NCBI GenBank assembly: GCA_038093975.1
Contig: JBBPTG010000175.1
Location: forward strand, 1 to 50,931
Source of the DNA: Chalciporus piperatus
Taxonomy: Eukaryota; Basidiomycota; Agaricomycetes; Boletales; Boletaceae
DNA: 50,931 nt
Direction of reading: 5' to 3'
A program made the position numbers and the translations under genes. Positions 40,706 to 50,931 of the stretch are shown here, piece after piece. Position 1 is the stretch's first letter. Every line of letters begins with the position of its first letter. Under the pieces are notes generated by a model that saw only the letters and a list, made by a program, of their open reading frames with translations, ran no database searches and was not told the origin of the DNA.

Positions 40706-41690
40706 GGCTTGAGTCAGGCTGGGACATTGGTGGCGAAGAATACAACCGGTTCAAGGAAGAGGCGACCCTGGGCAGATATCGTGAGGCGTTGGATGCGCTT
40801 GAGCGGTTGGTCGTAATGCGTCTTTTTGAGCTTTCGAAGCTCTCTATGTCCGGCACCGGTTTGTAATTTTCCCTTCTTTGGCAATTACGCTAACGTGGGT
40901 CTAGGCTACAAGCTCCGTCAACAGATCAGCAAGAGTCTTCAGCGGAGATCTGAAGCCATTCGGAAAGCGATTGTGCAGTACAACAATCAAGCCGCTCAGC
41001 TTATTCCCCCCCGCTCCACTATCTCGTGGAAGGATATTGTCCAGTTCACTTCTCTGGGTGAATTTGACCTACTCCGACATGCTCGTGACGATGTTCGGGA
41101 ACGTATTTGGGCCAAGCCAGCCGTCCGTGAGGCTACAGCTAAGTTCTTCAAATTATCTCGTGCCAAAGAAGAGATCACAAGACTCAATGTTGAGATTCAA
41201 CGTTTACGAACAGCCATATATGATGAAGAGAAGGAAGTCCGTGAAACTGTCACCGGTCTTCGTGAATCAGAGCCGCATTTAGCATGCGAGCTGGAGCGCC
41301 TTCACCAATCGCGTGCGGCGGTGAATGCAATTCACATACACCGTCTAGATCATATCGAGAAACAGTATGGGCTGGCTGGACGAGGCAAGATCGGATCGCG
41401 TGCCCCAGTGTTTCGCTCCCAGTCCATTGATGAAGATCCTGTTGATCAGGACATGCCGCCTGCCGATGCAACACCTTCCGCGTCGCACGATGAACCAGTA
41501 CGCCCGGGTGAGGATCATTTCCCTGTCCATCAGCCCGTCTGAGTTTCGTATCCTAGAATCACCCTCTACCTTCAACGAGCTTTACAGCCTTTTTATCAAT
41601 GAACCGGGAGATGATCAGCTTGTGCAGGATGAGGAAGATGCAGCTGGAATTCAGTTCATGGCCGATTTTTTACATGATATCGTAGATTAA
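40706..41690 (+). pseudogene. C-terminal part of a second KDZ transposase (5' end lost)
   Basis: Three exons, 40706-40858, 40905-41507 and 41557-41690, joined by introns of 46 and 49 nt, give an open frame to the TAA at 41688. Motifs: EEYNRFKEEATLGRYREALD, LVVMRLFELSKLSMSGTG, YKLRQQISKSLQRRSEAIRK, QLIPPRSTISWKDIVQF, LGEFDLLRHARDDVRERIW and AKEEITRLNVEIQRL (coiled coil). These match, from knowledge of the family, the C-terminal region of CxC1-type KDZ transposases, and this copy is unlike the relic at 29.6-32.7 kb. The catalytic part is missing because the Gypsy-2 LTR abuts its left edge. The intact 3' half suggests recent truncation. Confidence 0.75.
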
Positions 41691-41939
41691 CTTGGTACAT
41701 GTGCTTCGTTAGATTTATATATGCATATTTTCTGTCAATATTTGACTTGCCAGTGTCTCATTACTTGGAATCGAGTGAGTGTTCCGACGGACAATCATAG
41801 TGGTTCGAACCGTTGCAATGATTCACGCAGCATGTGCCAGCAGCAAGGCATTTGGTGCCTCGTGTCAGTATCCTGCCCTTAGACTTTACCTCGAGAGATC
41901 AGAGTCAAGACATCAAGACAACTATGTTCCTTCAAGAAG

Positions 41940-43421
41940 ATGTCAAGTCAGCATGGGCAACTACTGTACAATGTGCACGAGATATATGTGAGTCTTCTGT
42001 ACCTATCTGTGGTGCGGTAGCATTAAACAACATTTAACGTACATTAGTGGTACGCGTATCTATTGACCCACCGACAACTTCAGCTCACACCAACTTGCAC
42101 CAAAGCCATCCTCATGTCCTTACAGCACGAAGACAGCAAAACCAATCCATTCGAAGAACGGAATAAGTTCACCATCGCAAACATGTCAACTATCTATTCC
42201 TCATCGTTTATGAAAGAATACAGCAACAACGAGCGTCAAGCGGCGATTTGAGCGATTCTCAGACACGGTGTACATGAAGACGGCGCACACTATCAAACAA
42301 AAACACAAGGCGGCCTTCACCCAGCTTATATATCATTCAATCCCTCCGAGAAATCTGAATACAAAGTGTTCAGCAGGACGGAATTGGTCGAAGCCTCCGT
42401 TGGGGATATTTTTGACGCGGTGAGATCAATACCATTACAATTTTTACAGTTTGTAGCTCACACTGCCTGCTAGATTACGATGCAAGACCGTTTGGATGGA
42501 GGGATATCACTTCTCATCAGATGCCCGGGCTTCGAGACATCATCGAATGTAACCGCTGACAAAGTGACCATTGATTTGTATGTTACTCCTCGCGAGCTGG
42601 TCCGAAACGAGCGTGTCAGCGGTGACACTGCTACGCTGGTACAAGCATTCTGTCAGGAGTTCGCCATTCCCCACCTTCAGCGCTTCGTCAAACGGTGCAA
42701 CATCGAGTCCATCAAGCCTCCCAAACCGCGCGGTAAGTATATACACAATCCACTCAGTTAGTCTACTAACATTGTTGCAGTACTCGCAGAACCTATCTCT
42801 TCCAAGGGTCCAGTTCACCTCCCTGCCTTTCTAGGCCCTTTGCTTTCACGTATACAGTGCAACGCTCTCCCCTCGAACGTGAAACCTGACGTATCCGATG
42901 ACATGCGGCACCTCTCTGCTTCTGCTGCAATCCGCGAAGCTGCCACACTCACTCCCAGTGCGAACAAGATACTTTCGCCCAACACACCGTCCTCTGTTCA
43001 CCATCGTTCCGTTCGTAAACGCCGCCTTGCGGACGTGTTCCTCGCTTCAACCGAAGAAAATTTCTCGGTCCCTATTCCCCTCATCATTCCTCCTGATGAA
43101 TCCGCATTTAGCCCACCATTGATTAGCCTTGGACCAAACACGGATGCCGTACTCGATTGGTTTGATCTTGGGGACCAATTACTCCCTCGCTTGCACGCTC
43201 TAGTCGGGACCGTGCGTAATAGCCGTTGGGAGGCTGTTCTAAGGGCCGCGCCGTGGAATTTAACATACGAACAGGCGTCCTGTCTGGCCGGGGCACTCAC
43301 CGCTGATCTCACTGGCACTCCGGGGACTTCTATCACGGCGGTGATTTCCCCCCCCTTCGTCTACAAGTTTTTGACGCTAATGCCATGTATTGCAGAAATC
43401 CCCCAAGTTCTGGATCGTTAG
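41940..43421 (+). CDS. Four-exon gene, unknown function, one in-frame stop
   Basis: Exons 41940-41987, 42048-42419, 42474-42732 and 42781-43421, with introns of 60, 54 and 48 nt and canonical GT-AG. All phases agree. The second exon contains TGA at 42249-42251 (after ERQAAI), beyond which the frame continues with AILRHGVHEDGAHYQTK, so this copy is either a pseudogene or carries a single nonsense change. Later parts include FETSSNVTADKVTIDLYVT, LVQAFCQEFAIPHLQRFVKR, VLDWFDLGDQLLPRLHALV and APWNLTYEQASCLAGALTADL. I do not recognise a domain. The start ATG is chosen for phase only. Confidence 0.6.
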
Positions 43422-43587
43422 CACGGTGCTTCAAATAATCGGTGCCGCGTCCCTGTTGTTTGCCCTTTACGTTCTGTTTATTCTATTCCACTGAACCCTC
43501 CATTCCACCCTTGCTCAAATTAGTTCAAGTTGTTTCTAGGCTTGCCGAATAAATCCTTTTTCCTCCCCTCCTGCAACCATTAAATAT

Positions 43588-45316
43588 GTGTGCACGCTCG
43601 GTGGGCAGCTTGACTCACCCATCCCTCTCTTCCATATTATGGTCTCACAAGTCTATCTTCTCACTAAGCAGGGGACTCGACGCGTTCAGCCACAACCCCG
43701 TGCACGTGCAAAGATCAACTTGGACAAAACCGCACGTGCACAGCTCAGGATTGATCAGCGCCGGAACACCGAACAATTCCAGAGTGACCTGAGTGCTGCG
43801 TGGAAGACAGTAGGTGAGACCGTGCAGACCCTTGCCGCTAAACACCACAAGAGCGTGCGCCGCGTCGAGAATGATCTCCACTTCGGGCATCTCAAGTTCA
43901 GCTCTAAGCGGCACAAAATTAACGCCTGGAACGCGTTCTGTTGGAACAAGGGACGCAAACGAGCCAATACGCCAGCTGAGCAAGGTATTTTTTTATTACT
44001 CGTGAGCTCAAAGACTTAGTTGATGCCATTAATTGCAGCATCTCAAGGCAGGGCCAAATTGACTGATCTAGTAAAGGAGAATCGCCCGGAGTATCACGCA
44101 CTTACGGCTGAAGAAAAGGCAAAGCTTGTCAAAGAATTCGCCGACTCCAGAGTAACAAAGGCTGTTGGAACGCGCGTGTCAGGGCAGTCCAAAATCAATG
44201 ATGTCACCCAAACCCTGAAAGCGGTAGAGACCGAGGCACGTTGCCACTCTTGCTTCATTCTGGGATTCCGACTGAACTATATTTTTTTTAGCTTGATAAT
44301 CTCAAGTGCCGCACCGGCGTCGAAACAATCCTATTTGCGACACGTGGAACCACCGACCTTCCAATGCAAGGCTTGGCTTACGCGACTGAAGGTGTCTCAG
44401 ACTTCATGGGCTCAGTTATGGGTCTCGACACACCAGATATCATCAGTAAAATGGAGGGGTTTGCAGTACAGGGTATCAAAGGTACGTCGTACCACAAAGA
44501 AGCGATGATCAAATCTTATAATGCCATTTTAGGCGCAGCCCAGAACCATGCGACACGTGTTGCAAAGATACGTGGTGCCATAAGAGAAATGATTACAAAC
44601 AAACTGCGTGAGTAAGATCAAATTTTCTGCGAGCTCAAATGTATTAAAAACCACTCACATAAGGTGAGATCACCGGAGACCCAGCAGCACGAATGCACTG
44701 GTCATGTTATTTTCGCAGTGTTGTCTCTCGCTACCAAGTTGCCGTAGAAGGTTGGCCAGAGACTATTCCGTTCGCGAACCTGAGCAATGCTTGTAGTGGG
44801 TTGACCCAGCTCAAGATGTTGTTACGGAAATGGGAGATGGGAGTTACGTACTGGAAGAGGTTGTCAGATGCCGAGTTTGAGGAGCTTCGCCAGAAAAGGA
44901 ACGAGCAGTTGGAGAACGGAGAGGTCGAGGAGGGTACTCGTCGTACACGTTCAGACAAGGGAACAAAGCGCACCCGCAAGGCCGATGACGTGAGGGGCCG
45001 CAAGAAGCACAAGAGTGCCGAGACCATGGAAGATGACGAGGACGATCCTTCCGCTACGGGAGCGGCTGCCGCAGCACCACAGCCAGCAGGCAGTGCAAGC
45101 GCCAACCCCGCCGTGCCTACTCCGGCCACAAATGGCAACCCACAGACTTCCTCCACAGCCACCCGCAACCAGCCGACGGGCCCACAGGCCACTGCCACAG
45201 CCGCCAACGACAACGGAACAAGCGGAGGGGCAGGAGATGGTATAGACCTCAGTAGTTTCGACGAGCTTGGAGATCTCATAGGAGCCTTTGATGGTTCAGC
45301 TGCGAGCCTTTTCTAG
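43588..45316 (+). CDS. Five-exon gene of an Agaricomycete family with HMG-like N-terminus
   Basis: Exons 43588-43984, 44039-44235, 44292-44481, 44533-44607 and 44664-45316. The start may be the later ATG at 43639. The first half (KINAWNAFCWNKGRKRAN, then LVKENRPEYHALTAEEKAKLVKEF) resembles an HMG box in spacing and charge. The middle (VETE, LDNLKCRTGVETILFATRG, MGSVMGLDTPDIISKMEGFAVQ, RGAIREMITNKLR) and GWPETIPFANLSNACSGL match a repeated Agaricomycete protein family I recall without a known function. The C-terminus is basic, then Ala/Pro/Thr-rich and acidic. The second intron appears to use a GC donor (GAG|GCACGT). A DNA-binding role is inference. Confidence 0.7.
44236..44291 (+). other. Apparent GC-AG intron
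   Basis: The exon ends VETE at 44235, followed by GCACGT rather than GT, and the intron ends TTTTTTTTAG at 44291. The next exon continues LDNLKCRTGV in frame. GC-AG introns are a known minor class, but a GT to GC mutation is also possible. Confidence 0.6.
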
Positions 45317-45372
45317 ATACACTAATTATAATCGATTGTTCAGAGATACGTACATTGAAAAATAGATGATTC

Positions 45373-45796
45373 CTAGTTGAGCTTGAGAATAAATTCAAAG
45401 TAAGACGTGGTGCAACATACCAACGGAATTGCAAGCATGTGTCGCCGACAGCACGTAGAGAAGCCGTCATCATCGCTTTCGCGATCCGAGTCCGGGCTGT
45501 TGTATGGTATGGGTTCGTCATGGTGCACATCCATCCCTTGATCCTCGAACATCCGGTCAACTGCGTCCTGGTCCTCCGGAGTCAGCGCTTAAAAAGTTTG
45601 ATGTTATGGCACCAGGACTGGAGAGTAAATATAGGGACGTACTTTGGAGCTCCAAAGCACGCTGTTCTTCGAATCTGTGGAGGCGGTCTGCCTGTTTCCC
45701 AGCGCGCAGCGTTGTTGTGTGTCTCACACCGCTTTTGAACGTATGAAGCGAGACCGATTTCGAAAGACCTTTGTATCTTTTGGAATGGCGGGGCAT
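45373..45796 (-). CDS. Small two-exon gene, unknown function
   Basis: Minus-strand exons 45796-45643 and 45587-45373 with a 55-nt intron give 122 residues. The first exon is basic (MPRHSKRYKGLSKSVSLHTF, then KQADRLHRFEEQRALELQ). The second continues in frame with TLTPEDQDAVDRMFEDQG and an acidic run (SPDSDRESDDDGF). The change from basic helix to acidic tail recalls the N-termini of some KDZ-associated ORFs, but I cannot confirm this. It is convergent with the gene on its left. A longer 5' extension to 45886 is open. Confidence 0.5.
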
Positions 45797-45886
45797 AGTA
45801 GTGCAACGAGGGAACAGTGAGCTCGACGTGTCGCACGTTGATGTGTTGGGGAAGGCGCAACAACGAGCAGGCAATGTTTGCTCCAC

Positions 45887-47598
45887 GATCTAGCGGGAAG
45901 ACGGGCTTGGAGAGGGTTGAGAACAACGCGGAGGACGTTGGGGCAATGGTCGAATGGTCGAGGATGTCGTCAAAGGCGGCGACGACGACGGGAATGGCGT
46001 GGACGGCGACGGCGACGACAAGGAGAGGAGAGAAGGGGCGTGGGAAGGAACGACAGAGGAGTGGCGAGATTACAAGGAGCACCGGCACGGTGCCCGCGTG
46101 CTGTGCTGTGCTAGCCGAACTTTGCCGAGCTACTACACTTTAGAGCTAAAGGATAACTAGGTATTTGGGACATTGTTTATTGCTGGTGGGCAGCGAAGCG
46201 AGCAAACAAGCCCAACTACACGTCTGGTCGGGAAAAGTATACGTTTGATATTCAGTTGGGGGGGTATCTGGCCCATATCCGACGGATACCTAAGATATAA
46301 CATCCGGCACTTATCCCATCAATAATTTATTCTCTCAGCAAATATAGCATGGGTGCCAATATCCAGCCAATGTAAGTTCAGATGTAGCTGGGATATCAAG
46401 CCAGTATAGCATGTATATCGAGATTGAACATAGGTTCTGTGGTGATCTCGACCCATGCAATGTATGCTACCCTATGGAGTGAACGGGCAATGCTCGAATA
46501 AAAAACCATCAAATTCTAGATTCGATCCAATAGTCTACAGATGAATAAAGAGTCGAGCTAGTTACTGTGGATAGGGAGTACATGTACAAGCTAGCTATGC
46601 TTTTAGAGGCTTACTTTACGCACGAACAGGTACCCAAGTCAATGGTGAGTGCCCCACGGACTGTCCGTGCACTGCGTCGGTGGGAATGCTGCTTGTTGGT
46701 TGCGCTCGCAAAAACCTCCGAAGATTGAATTGAGATCCGCGGGTGCGTCGACGAGCCGCTGGCAATGGGTCATAGTGCGCGGGCAGTGTCTTTGCATCTA
46801 TGGATGCTGCACGTGTGTTTGGGCAACTTGAAGCGTTTTTTTGAATGATTTGAGGCGTGTTTGTTGACGGTTTGGACAACGTCAAGACGACGTGGTAGGA
46901 TTCGAGAAAGGCGCCGTTGTTTGTGTTTGTTGTGGACTGTCCTCGAAAAAATGCTAAGTCCTTCGTGACTGTAGCATACTCATCTACAGTACTTAGCTAG
47001 GTAGTACACAATATTAACCAGTCCATTACCATACCTTGAATGCTCTCGGACTCGGATTGGGCAGAAATAAAGGACTCTAGATATTGTGTATGCCTCTGTA
47101 CACAATGAGTAACAGCTGTATAACCAGATAGGATAGTCTTATATCTTCCTATATCCATCCTATATCTTGGCTATATCCGGCGGGTGCCTCAAGTGGGGCA
47201 ACTGACCATTATAATGATTCAATATTGTCCGGGTATACCCACCACATCCGTCTGATAGGCGGTGACTTTCACTGGCGAGATACATAATTCGGCATCTCCT
47301 CTATGAATCGGCAATTTATTTGCTGTGTATCCGTCATATATTTGGTCAGTATCGGGTGGGTCTACAGGCTATAACATCCGGCACTTATGTCTTGAATATT
47401 TCTCACACTTAGACGTGTATGAGTGGTGCCACCGCTTTACGCCACGCCTAATAAGGCTTACGAATCGGGAACTATAGGTGCCTAATCGACCTGAATTTGG
47501 CGGTGTGGACCCCAGTGACAATCCGTGACTGCCGACTTGGTGGTAGGTGCCGACTTGGCGGTAGGGGATAGTATTTAATAACCCATAAAAATTCGTAG
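45887..47598. other. Intergenic, no gene recognised
   Basis: 45950-46140 is purine-rich with chance open frames on both strands. TATAACATCCGGCACTTAT occurs at about 46300 and again at about 47365 with similar flanks, so a diverged dispersed repeat is present. Several ATATCCGGCGG-type blocks recur at 46275 and 47172. No RNA gene was identified. Confidence 0.45.
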
Positions 47599-48439
47599 CT
47601 AGGTCGTTAAACCTTGCAAAATTTGGGAGCTCTCAAAACTTGAACTTGTTGTCGTAATTGATCCCGGGGATGACAATCTCTGCTCTGCTGACTCAGCTAA
47701 GTACCGAACTCTTTGTTCAGCGTAACACGACGTTTGCTCATCCCCTTCATCATGATTTGTTCCCCAGCTCTGAATATATAACTTATCAAGTGATATTTCT
47801 CGCCCGAATTCCAAGATTACGATTCGCTGCGCTAACTGAACCCTCCACAAGCAGCATAGTGCAATGGTGCGACATGCTGTTATTCGCTTCCCCCAAGTAA
47901 GTGCCGTCCTTGGACCCTTCTGCCGGCGTGAAACTGAGATCGGATTCAAGTTCCACACAAGGTTGGAATTTCCATTGTCCTGAACACGGCAGCGACATCG
48001 CTACTGGCGATAGAATCGACCCGAAGTGACTTACGAAGTGATACGTGGAATGTTACTTTCCCGCATGTGGCTCAGCGTATAGTGGCGTTCGAAGGTCACC
48101 TCAACCTCACCTTTTGGCAACTCTATCCTGGGCAGGGGTGACCGCGGTGCCACCGCTACTAGCGATATAATCGAGCCGAAGTAAGCTTACGAAGTGACAT
48201 GCAGAATGATACTTTCCCGTATGGGGCTCAGCATACAGCGGCGTTTGATTGACAACATGAGAACACGTCGTAAGCACCAGGGTCCTTTGTTGACTCTTTA
48301 AGAGGCCACCTCCGTCTTCCCTCTGAGGAAAGATCTCAACCACGCCCAACTTCATTCACCCATCTAAACAGTTGGTCACCCCGTTGATCTTACTTGGTGC
48401 GATGGGTTACTGACTGTCTTACCGCAGACAAGCTTCAGG
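47599..48439. repeat. Upstream region of the lectin-like gene with an imperfect direct repeat
   Basis: A block of about 105 bp (47990-48096: GCTACTGGCGATAGAATCGA, CTTACGAAGTGA, ACTTTCCCGCATGTGGCTCAG) recurs at about 48149-48252 with around 80 percent identity and an offset near 158 bp. It lies 190-450 bp before the start codon, so it may include promoter elements. An open frame at 47658-47900 has no recognisable motif. Confidence 0.5.
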
Positions 48440-50776
48440 ATGTTCCCGATAATACCTGATAAGAAGAAGGTCGAGCCACCACCAAAGTACACTCCAGAGA
48501 AGAACGTCGACATGTACATCCCACCGGAGAAGGTCTACTTCCGCCTGGTCGCTCACGACGGCGAACACGTGGTGGTTTCACGGACCGGGACCGGCAACTC
48601 ACAGGAGATTGATTGTCACGCAGGAGCAGAGTACGATGACCAGCTATTTTCGTTGGTCCCTCATGGCTCGGGCCTCTATGTTATCAAGGGCAAGGCTAGC
48701 GAAAAGGTCCTCTTCTCTCGTTACAACGCACAACCCCAGGCCGGCCACATCGACGGAAACGGGAAATATGATGACAAGTAAGCCTCTGCGTCGTCCGTGG
48801 ATGGTATACATTGGAGGCTGATTGCCCACTCCACAGCTGGTTCACCTTCGAGACTGGGAGTGGCGAGTGGGAGGGCTGGTTCCGCATAATTTGCACAGCA
48901 ACGAATACGTGCCTCTCCCTTCGCACTTCCAATAATCCACAAATTGGAAATTATTGGCCTCTTTCCAACAAATACCCCGATCACTACTTCCGATTCAAAT
49001 TCGAGGACATGATCGTCGATCGCATCGACTTTAATATCAGCGAGGCAGGGATCAAGCACCGTAAACCAAGGTTGTTGTTGACTCGAAAGCTCGCCAACGG
49101 GTCCAACCACGAGCAGGAGATGACCTTCACATATACAGAGACGGTGACCCATACCTCCAAGTTCACACATGAGCATGGATTTTCGCTCGGAGTGACGACC
49201 AGTTTTAAAAGTATCTCCATCGTCTTCGCATGTCGTAGCAGCGCTGACATGCGTCTATACAGCTGGAATTCCCTTCATCGCCAATGGAGAAGTAGAAGTC
49301 TCCGCTTCGACGACCCATACGTGGACCATTGGCAAGGAGGATGCCGAGGCGAAAGCTTATTCCGAGGCGCTCCCCCTGAAGGTCAGTGCGCATAGCACAG
49401 TCCTCGCCAAAGCCACCGTCTCGGTGGCGGATCTCACTGTGCCGTATACGATGTATCTTCACTCGAAGATCAACAAGGTCAAGCTTACGTCGAGCGGCAC
49501 GTGGACTGGGGTGACTTCGTGGAATACGGAATACGATATCCGCCAACTGGACGGGGACAAGGACAAAGCCAAGGGCGCAGACAAGGACAAGGAAAAGAAC
49601 GAGGGAGCGACCGCGGGCACAGCCAAAACCAAGGACAAGGACAAGCGCGCAGCGACGAAACAAACAGTGAACCGCACGGGCAACAGTCACAGTAGGCATT
49701 TGCTCGAGCGTCAAGATAGGCCCAGCATCAAGGTGGAAGACGCAGAAGACAAAGAGGACAAAGATGCAGAGGACCCAGACGAGGACGCAGCTGAGGACGT
49801 CGAGGGCGAAAATGAAGACGAGGACGAGGGCGAAGGCGAAGATGAAGATGGTGTCGAGGACGAAGATGACGAGGATGAAGATGCAGACGATGTCGAGGAT
49901 GAAGATGGAGACGATGTCGAGAACGAAGACGCAGACGATGTTGAGGATGAAGACGCAGCTGACCTCGCAGACGAAGATGCCGAGGACGCAGCTGATGTGG
50001 ATGATGAAGATGCTGAGGACGAAGATGCAGTGGGTGAAGAGGGCGAAGATGACGTCGCGGACGAAGATGCAGCTGATGTCGAGGACGAAGCTGAGGGGGA
50101 AAAGGACGAAGATGCCGAAGACGAAGGGGGCGAAGATGCCGAGAACGTCGCAGATCAAGACGAAGCTGACGTGGACGAAGCTGACGTGGACGAAGCTGCA
50201 GAGGACGAAGAGGTAGAGGACGAAGAGGTAGAGGACGAAGAGGTAGAGGACGAAGAGGTAGAGGACGAAGATGCAGAGGACGTCGGTGATGAAGACGCAG
50301 CTGATGTCGAGGATGAAGCCGAGGCTGAAGAAGATGCACCTGACGTCGAGGACGAAGACGCACCTGAGGATGTCGAGGACGAAGATCCAGAGGGCGAAGA
50401 GGACGAAGATGCAGAAGACGTCGCGGATGAAAGCGCGGAGGACGAGGGAGAGGACGAGGGAGAGGACGGAGATGCAGAGGACGTTGGGGATGAAGGCGCG
50501 GAGGACGAGGGAGAGGACGAAAGAGAGGACGAGGGAGAGGACGGGGGAGAGGACGGGGGAGAGGACGGAGATGCAGAGGACGTTGGGGATGAAGACGCAG
50601 CTGATGTCGAAGATGAAGCTGAGGCTGAAGGAGGTGCAGCTGACGTCGAGGACGAAGACGTACCTGAGGACATCCAGGACGAAGACCCATACGAGGACGT
50701 CCAGGACGAAGATGCGGCTGATGTTGGTAACGAAGACGCAGCTGATGCCATGGACAACTACGAGGACGAGGACTGA
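48440..50776 (+). CDS. Lectin/aerolysin-like pore-forming-type protein with a long acidic tail
   Basis: Exons 48440-48777, 48837-49210 and 49263-50776 with introns of 59 and 52 nt, together 741 residues. Residues about 30-165 look like a beta-trefoil lectin (repeated short strands, aromatic-rich WFTFETG and WEGWFRI). Residues about 165-330 have the alternating Thr/Ser and hydrophobic strands typical of the aerolysin/ETX-MTX2 fold, including a Thr-rich stretch around the second splice site. Fungal members such as Laetiporus lectin bind sugars and insert into membranes. Here a basic linker (Lys/Asp-rich, residues about 333-390) leads to about 345 residues of Asp/Glu/Ala/Val repeats, which makes this protein more than twice the usual length. 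No signal peptide is seen. Pore formation is inferred from fold only. Confidence 0.65.
49735..50773 (+). repeat. Acidic-tail coding repeats
   Basis: Degenerate GAxGAC-rich coding repeats. A 15-bp unit (GAGGACGAAGAGGTA) is perfect in tandem at about 50211-50270. A larger block with GATGAAGACGCAGCTGATGT occurs near 50287 and again near 50588. One strand is strongly purine-biased, so the opposite strand is also open over about 1.6 kb. Confidence 0.85.
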
Positions 50777-50931
50777 AGCGATGGTGGGTTTTCTCCTGGG
50801 ATGTACTGCTGGCAAACTGACGTACCGGTGTTCACTGTAGGAATTGTGTCACGCATTCTTCAGGAGGTGCAAGCGTCGCATCATGCTATTCGACCACTCC
50901 GCGCGCGGGGTGCTTCGTTTCGCTCTTTGCC
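50777..50931. other. 3' flank, no gene seen
   Basis: Short sequence after the stop codon. GC-rich at the very end. Confidence 0.4.

Noticed and set aside
44731..45279. 182-codon minus frame opposite the HMG-like gene
   Set aside because: Shadow of the Ala/Pro/Thr-rich coding strand.
45878..46160. Short Arg- or Asp-rich frames
   Set aside because: Purine-rich low-complexity DNA open in several frames.
50155..50757. Ser/Ala-rich minus-strand open frame of 200 codons
   Set aside because: Another frame of the same low-complexity repeat; no start context or domain.
49205..50815. Long minus-strand open frame (536 codons) opposite the acidic tail
   Set aside because: It is the mirror of GA-rich coding repeats; hydrophobic repeats result from the codon complement and the plus strand has a coherent spliced gene.

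Overview
This is a fungal (basidiomycete, most likely Agaricomycete) window. The evidence is the set of mobile elements (Ty3/Gypsy chromoviruses, a basidiomycete-type Gypsy of the MarY1 kind, Copia, Plavaka, KDZ and hAT-like non-autonomous elements), the very short spliceosomal introns (about 34-60 nt) and a fungal lectin/aerolysin-type gene at the right end. No rRNA, tRNA, CRISPR array or prokaryotic operon was seen.

Roughly 1-40.7 kb is a nested transposon graveyard. Two chromovirus families dominate. Gypsy-1 has LTRs of about 475-615 bp (TGTTACGAAC...GTCGTTTCA); six copies occur at 1698, 2499, 6298, 20872, 29803 and 34699, three of them solo LTRs with perfect 5-bp target duplications. Gypsy-2 has LTRs of about 450 bp (TGTTATAG...CATAACA); five copies occur at 9876, 28325, 33183, 38082 and 40251, one of them a solo LTR with a perfect duplication. 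The Gypsy-1 gag-pol (2.3-6.85 kb, minus strand) sits inside a Gypsy-2 pol (6.85-10.3 kb, plus strand). This whole junction, with the hAT element in it and the end of a KDZ transposon, is present again inverted at 32.3-35.6 kb, so the window carries a large inverted duplication with a spacer of about 21 kb. The spacer holds a MarY1-like Gypsy relic (13.0-19.0 kb) cut by a Copia element, a Plavaka transposase (20.06-22.58 kb) cut by a solo LTR, a divergent pair of intron-rich genes (22.7-25.5 kb), two hAT-like elements plus a truncated third, a 20-bp minisatellite, and most of a KDZ transposase (29.6-32.7 kb). To the right of the duplication come a non-coding Gypsy-1 derivative, the 5' end of a Copia element with an intact gag, and an intact Gypsy-2 integrase/chromodomain ORF between inverted LTRs.

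From 40.7 kb onward the region is more gene-like. It holds the spliced C-terminal part of a second KDZ transposase (40.7-41.7 kb), a four-exon gene of unknown function with one in-frame stop (41.9-43.4 kb), a five-exon gene of an Agaricomycete family with an HMG-like N-terminus (43.6-45.3 kb), a small two-exon minus-strand gene (45.4-45.8 kb), about 2.5 kb of intergenic sequence, and a three-exon gene for a lectin/aerolysin-like protein with a tail of about 345 acidic residues (48.4-50.8 kb).

The elements show several mechanistic signatures directly in the sequence: Tf1-style self-priming and a -1 frameshift heptamer in Gypsy-1, half-tRNA(iMet) priming in Copia, and a run of TGACTCA sites spaced exactly 10 bp apart in the Gypsy-1 LTR promoter. 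Exon boundaries were placed by eye from reading frame and splice signals.
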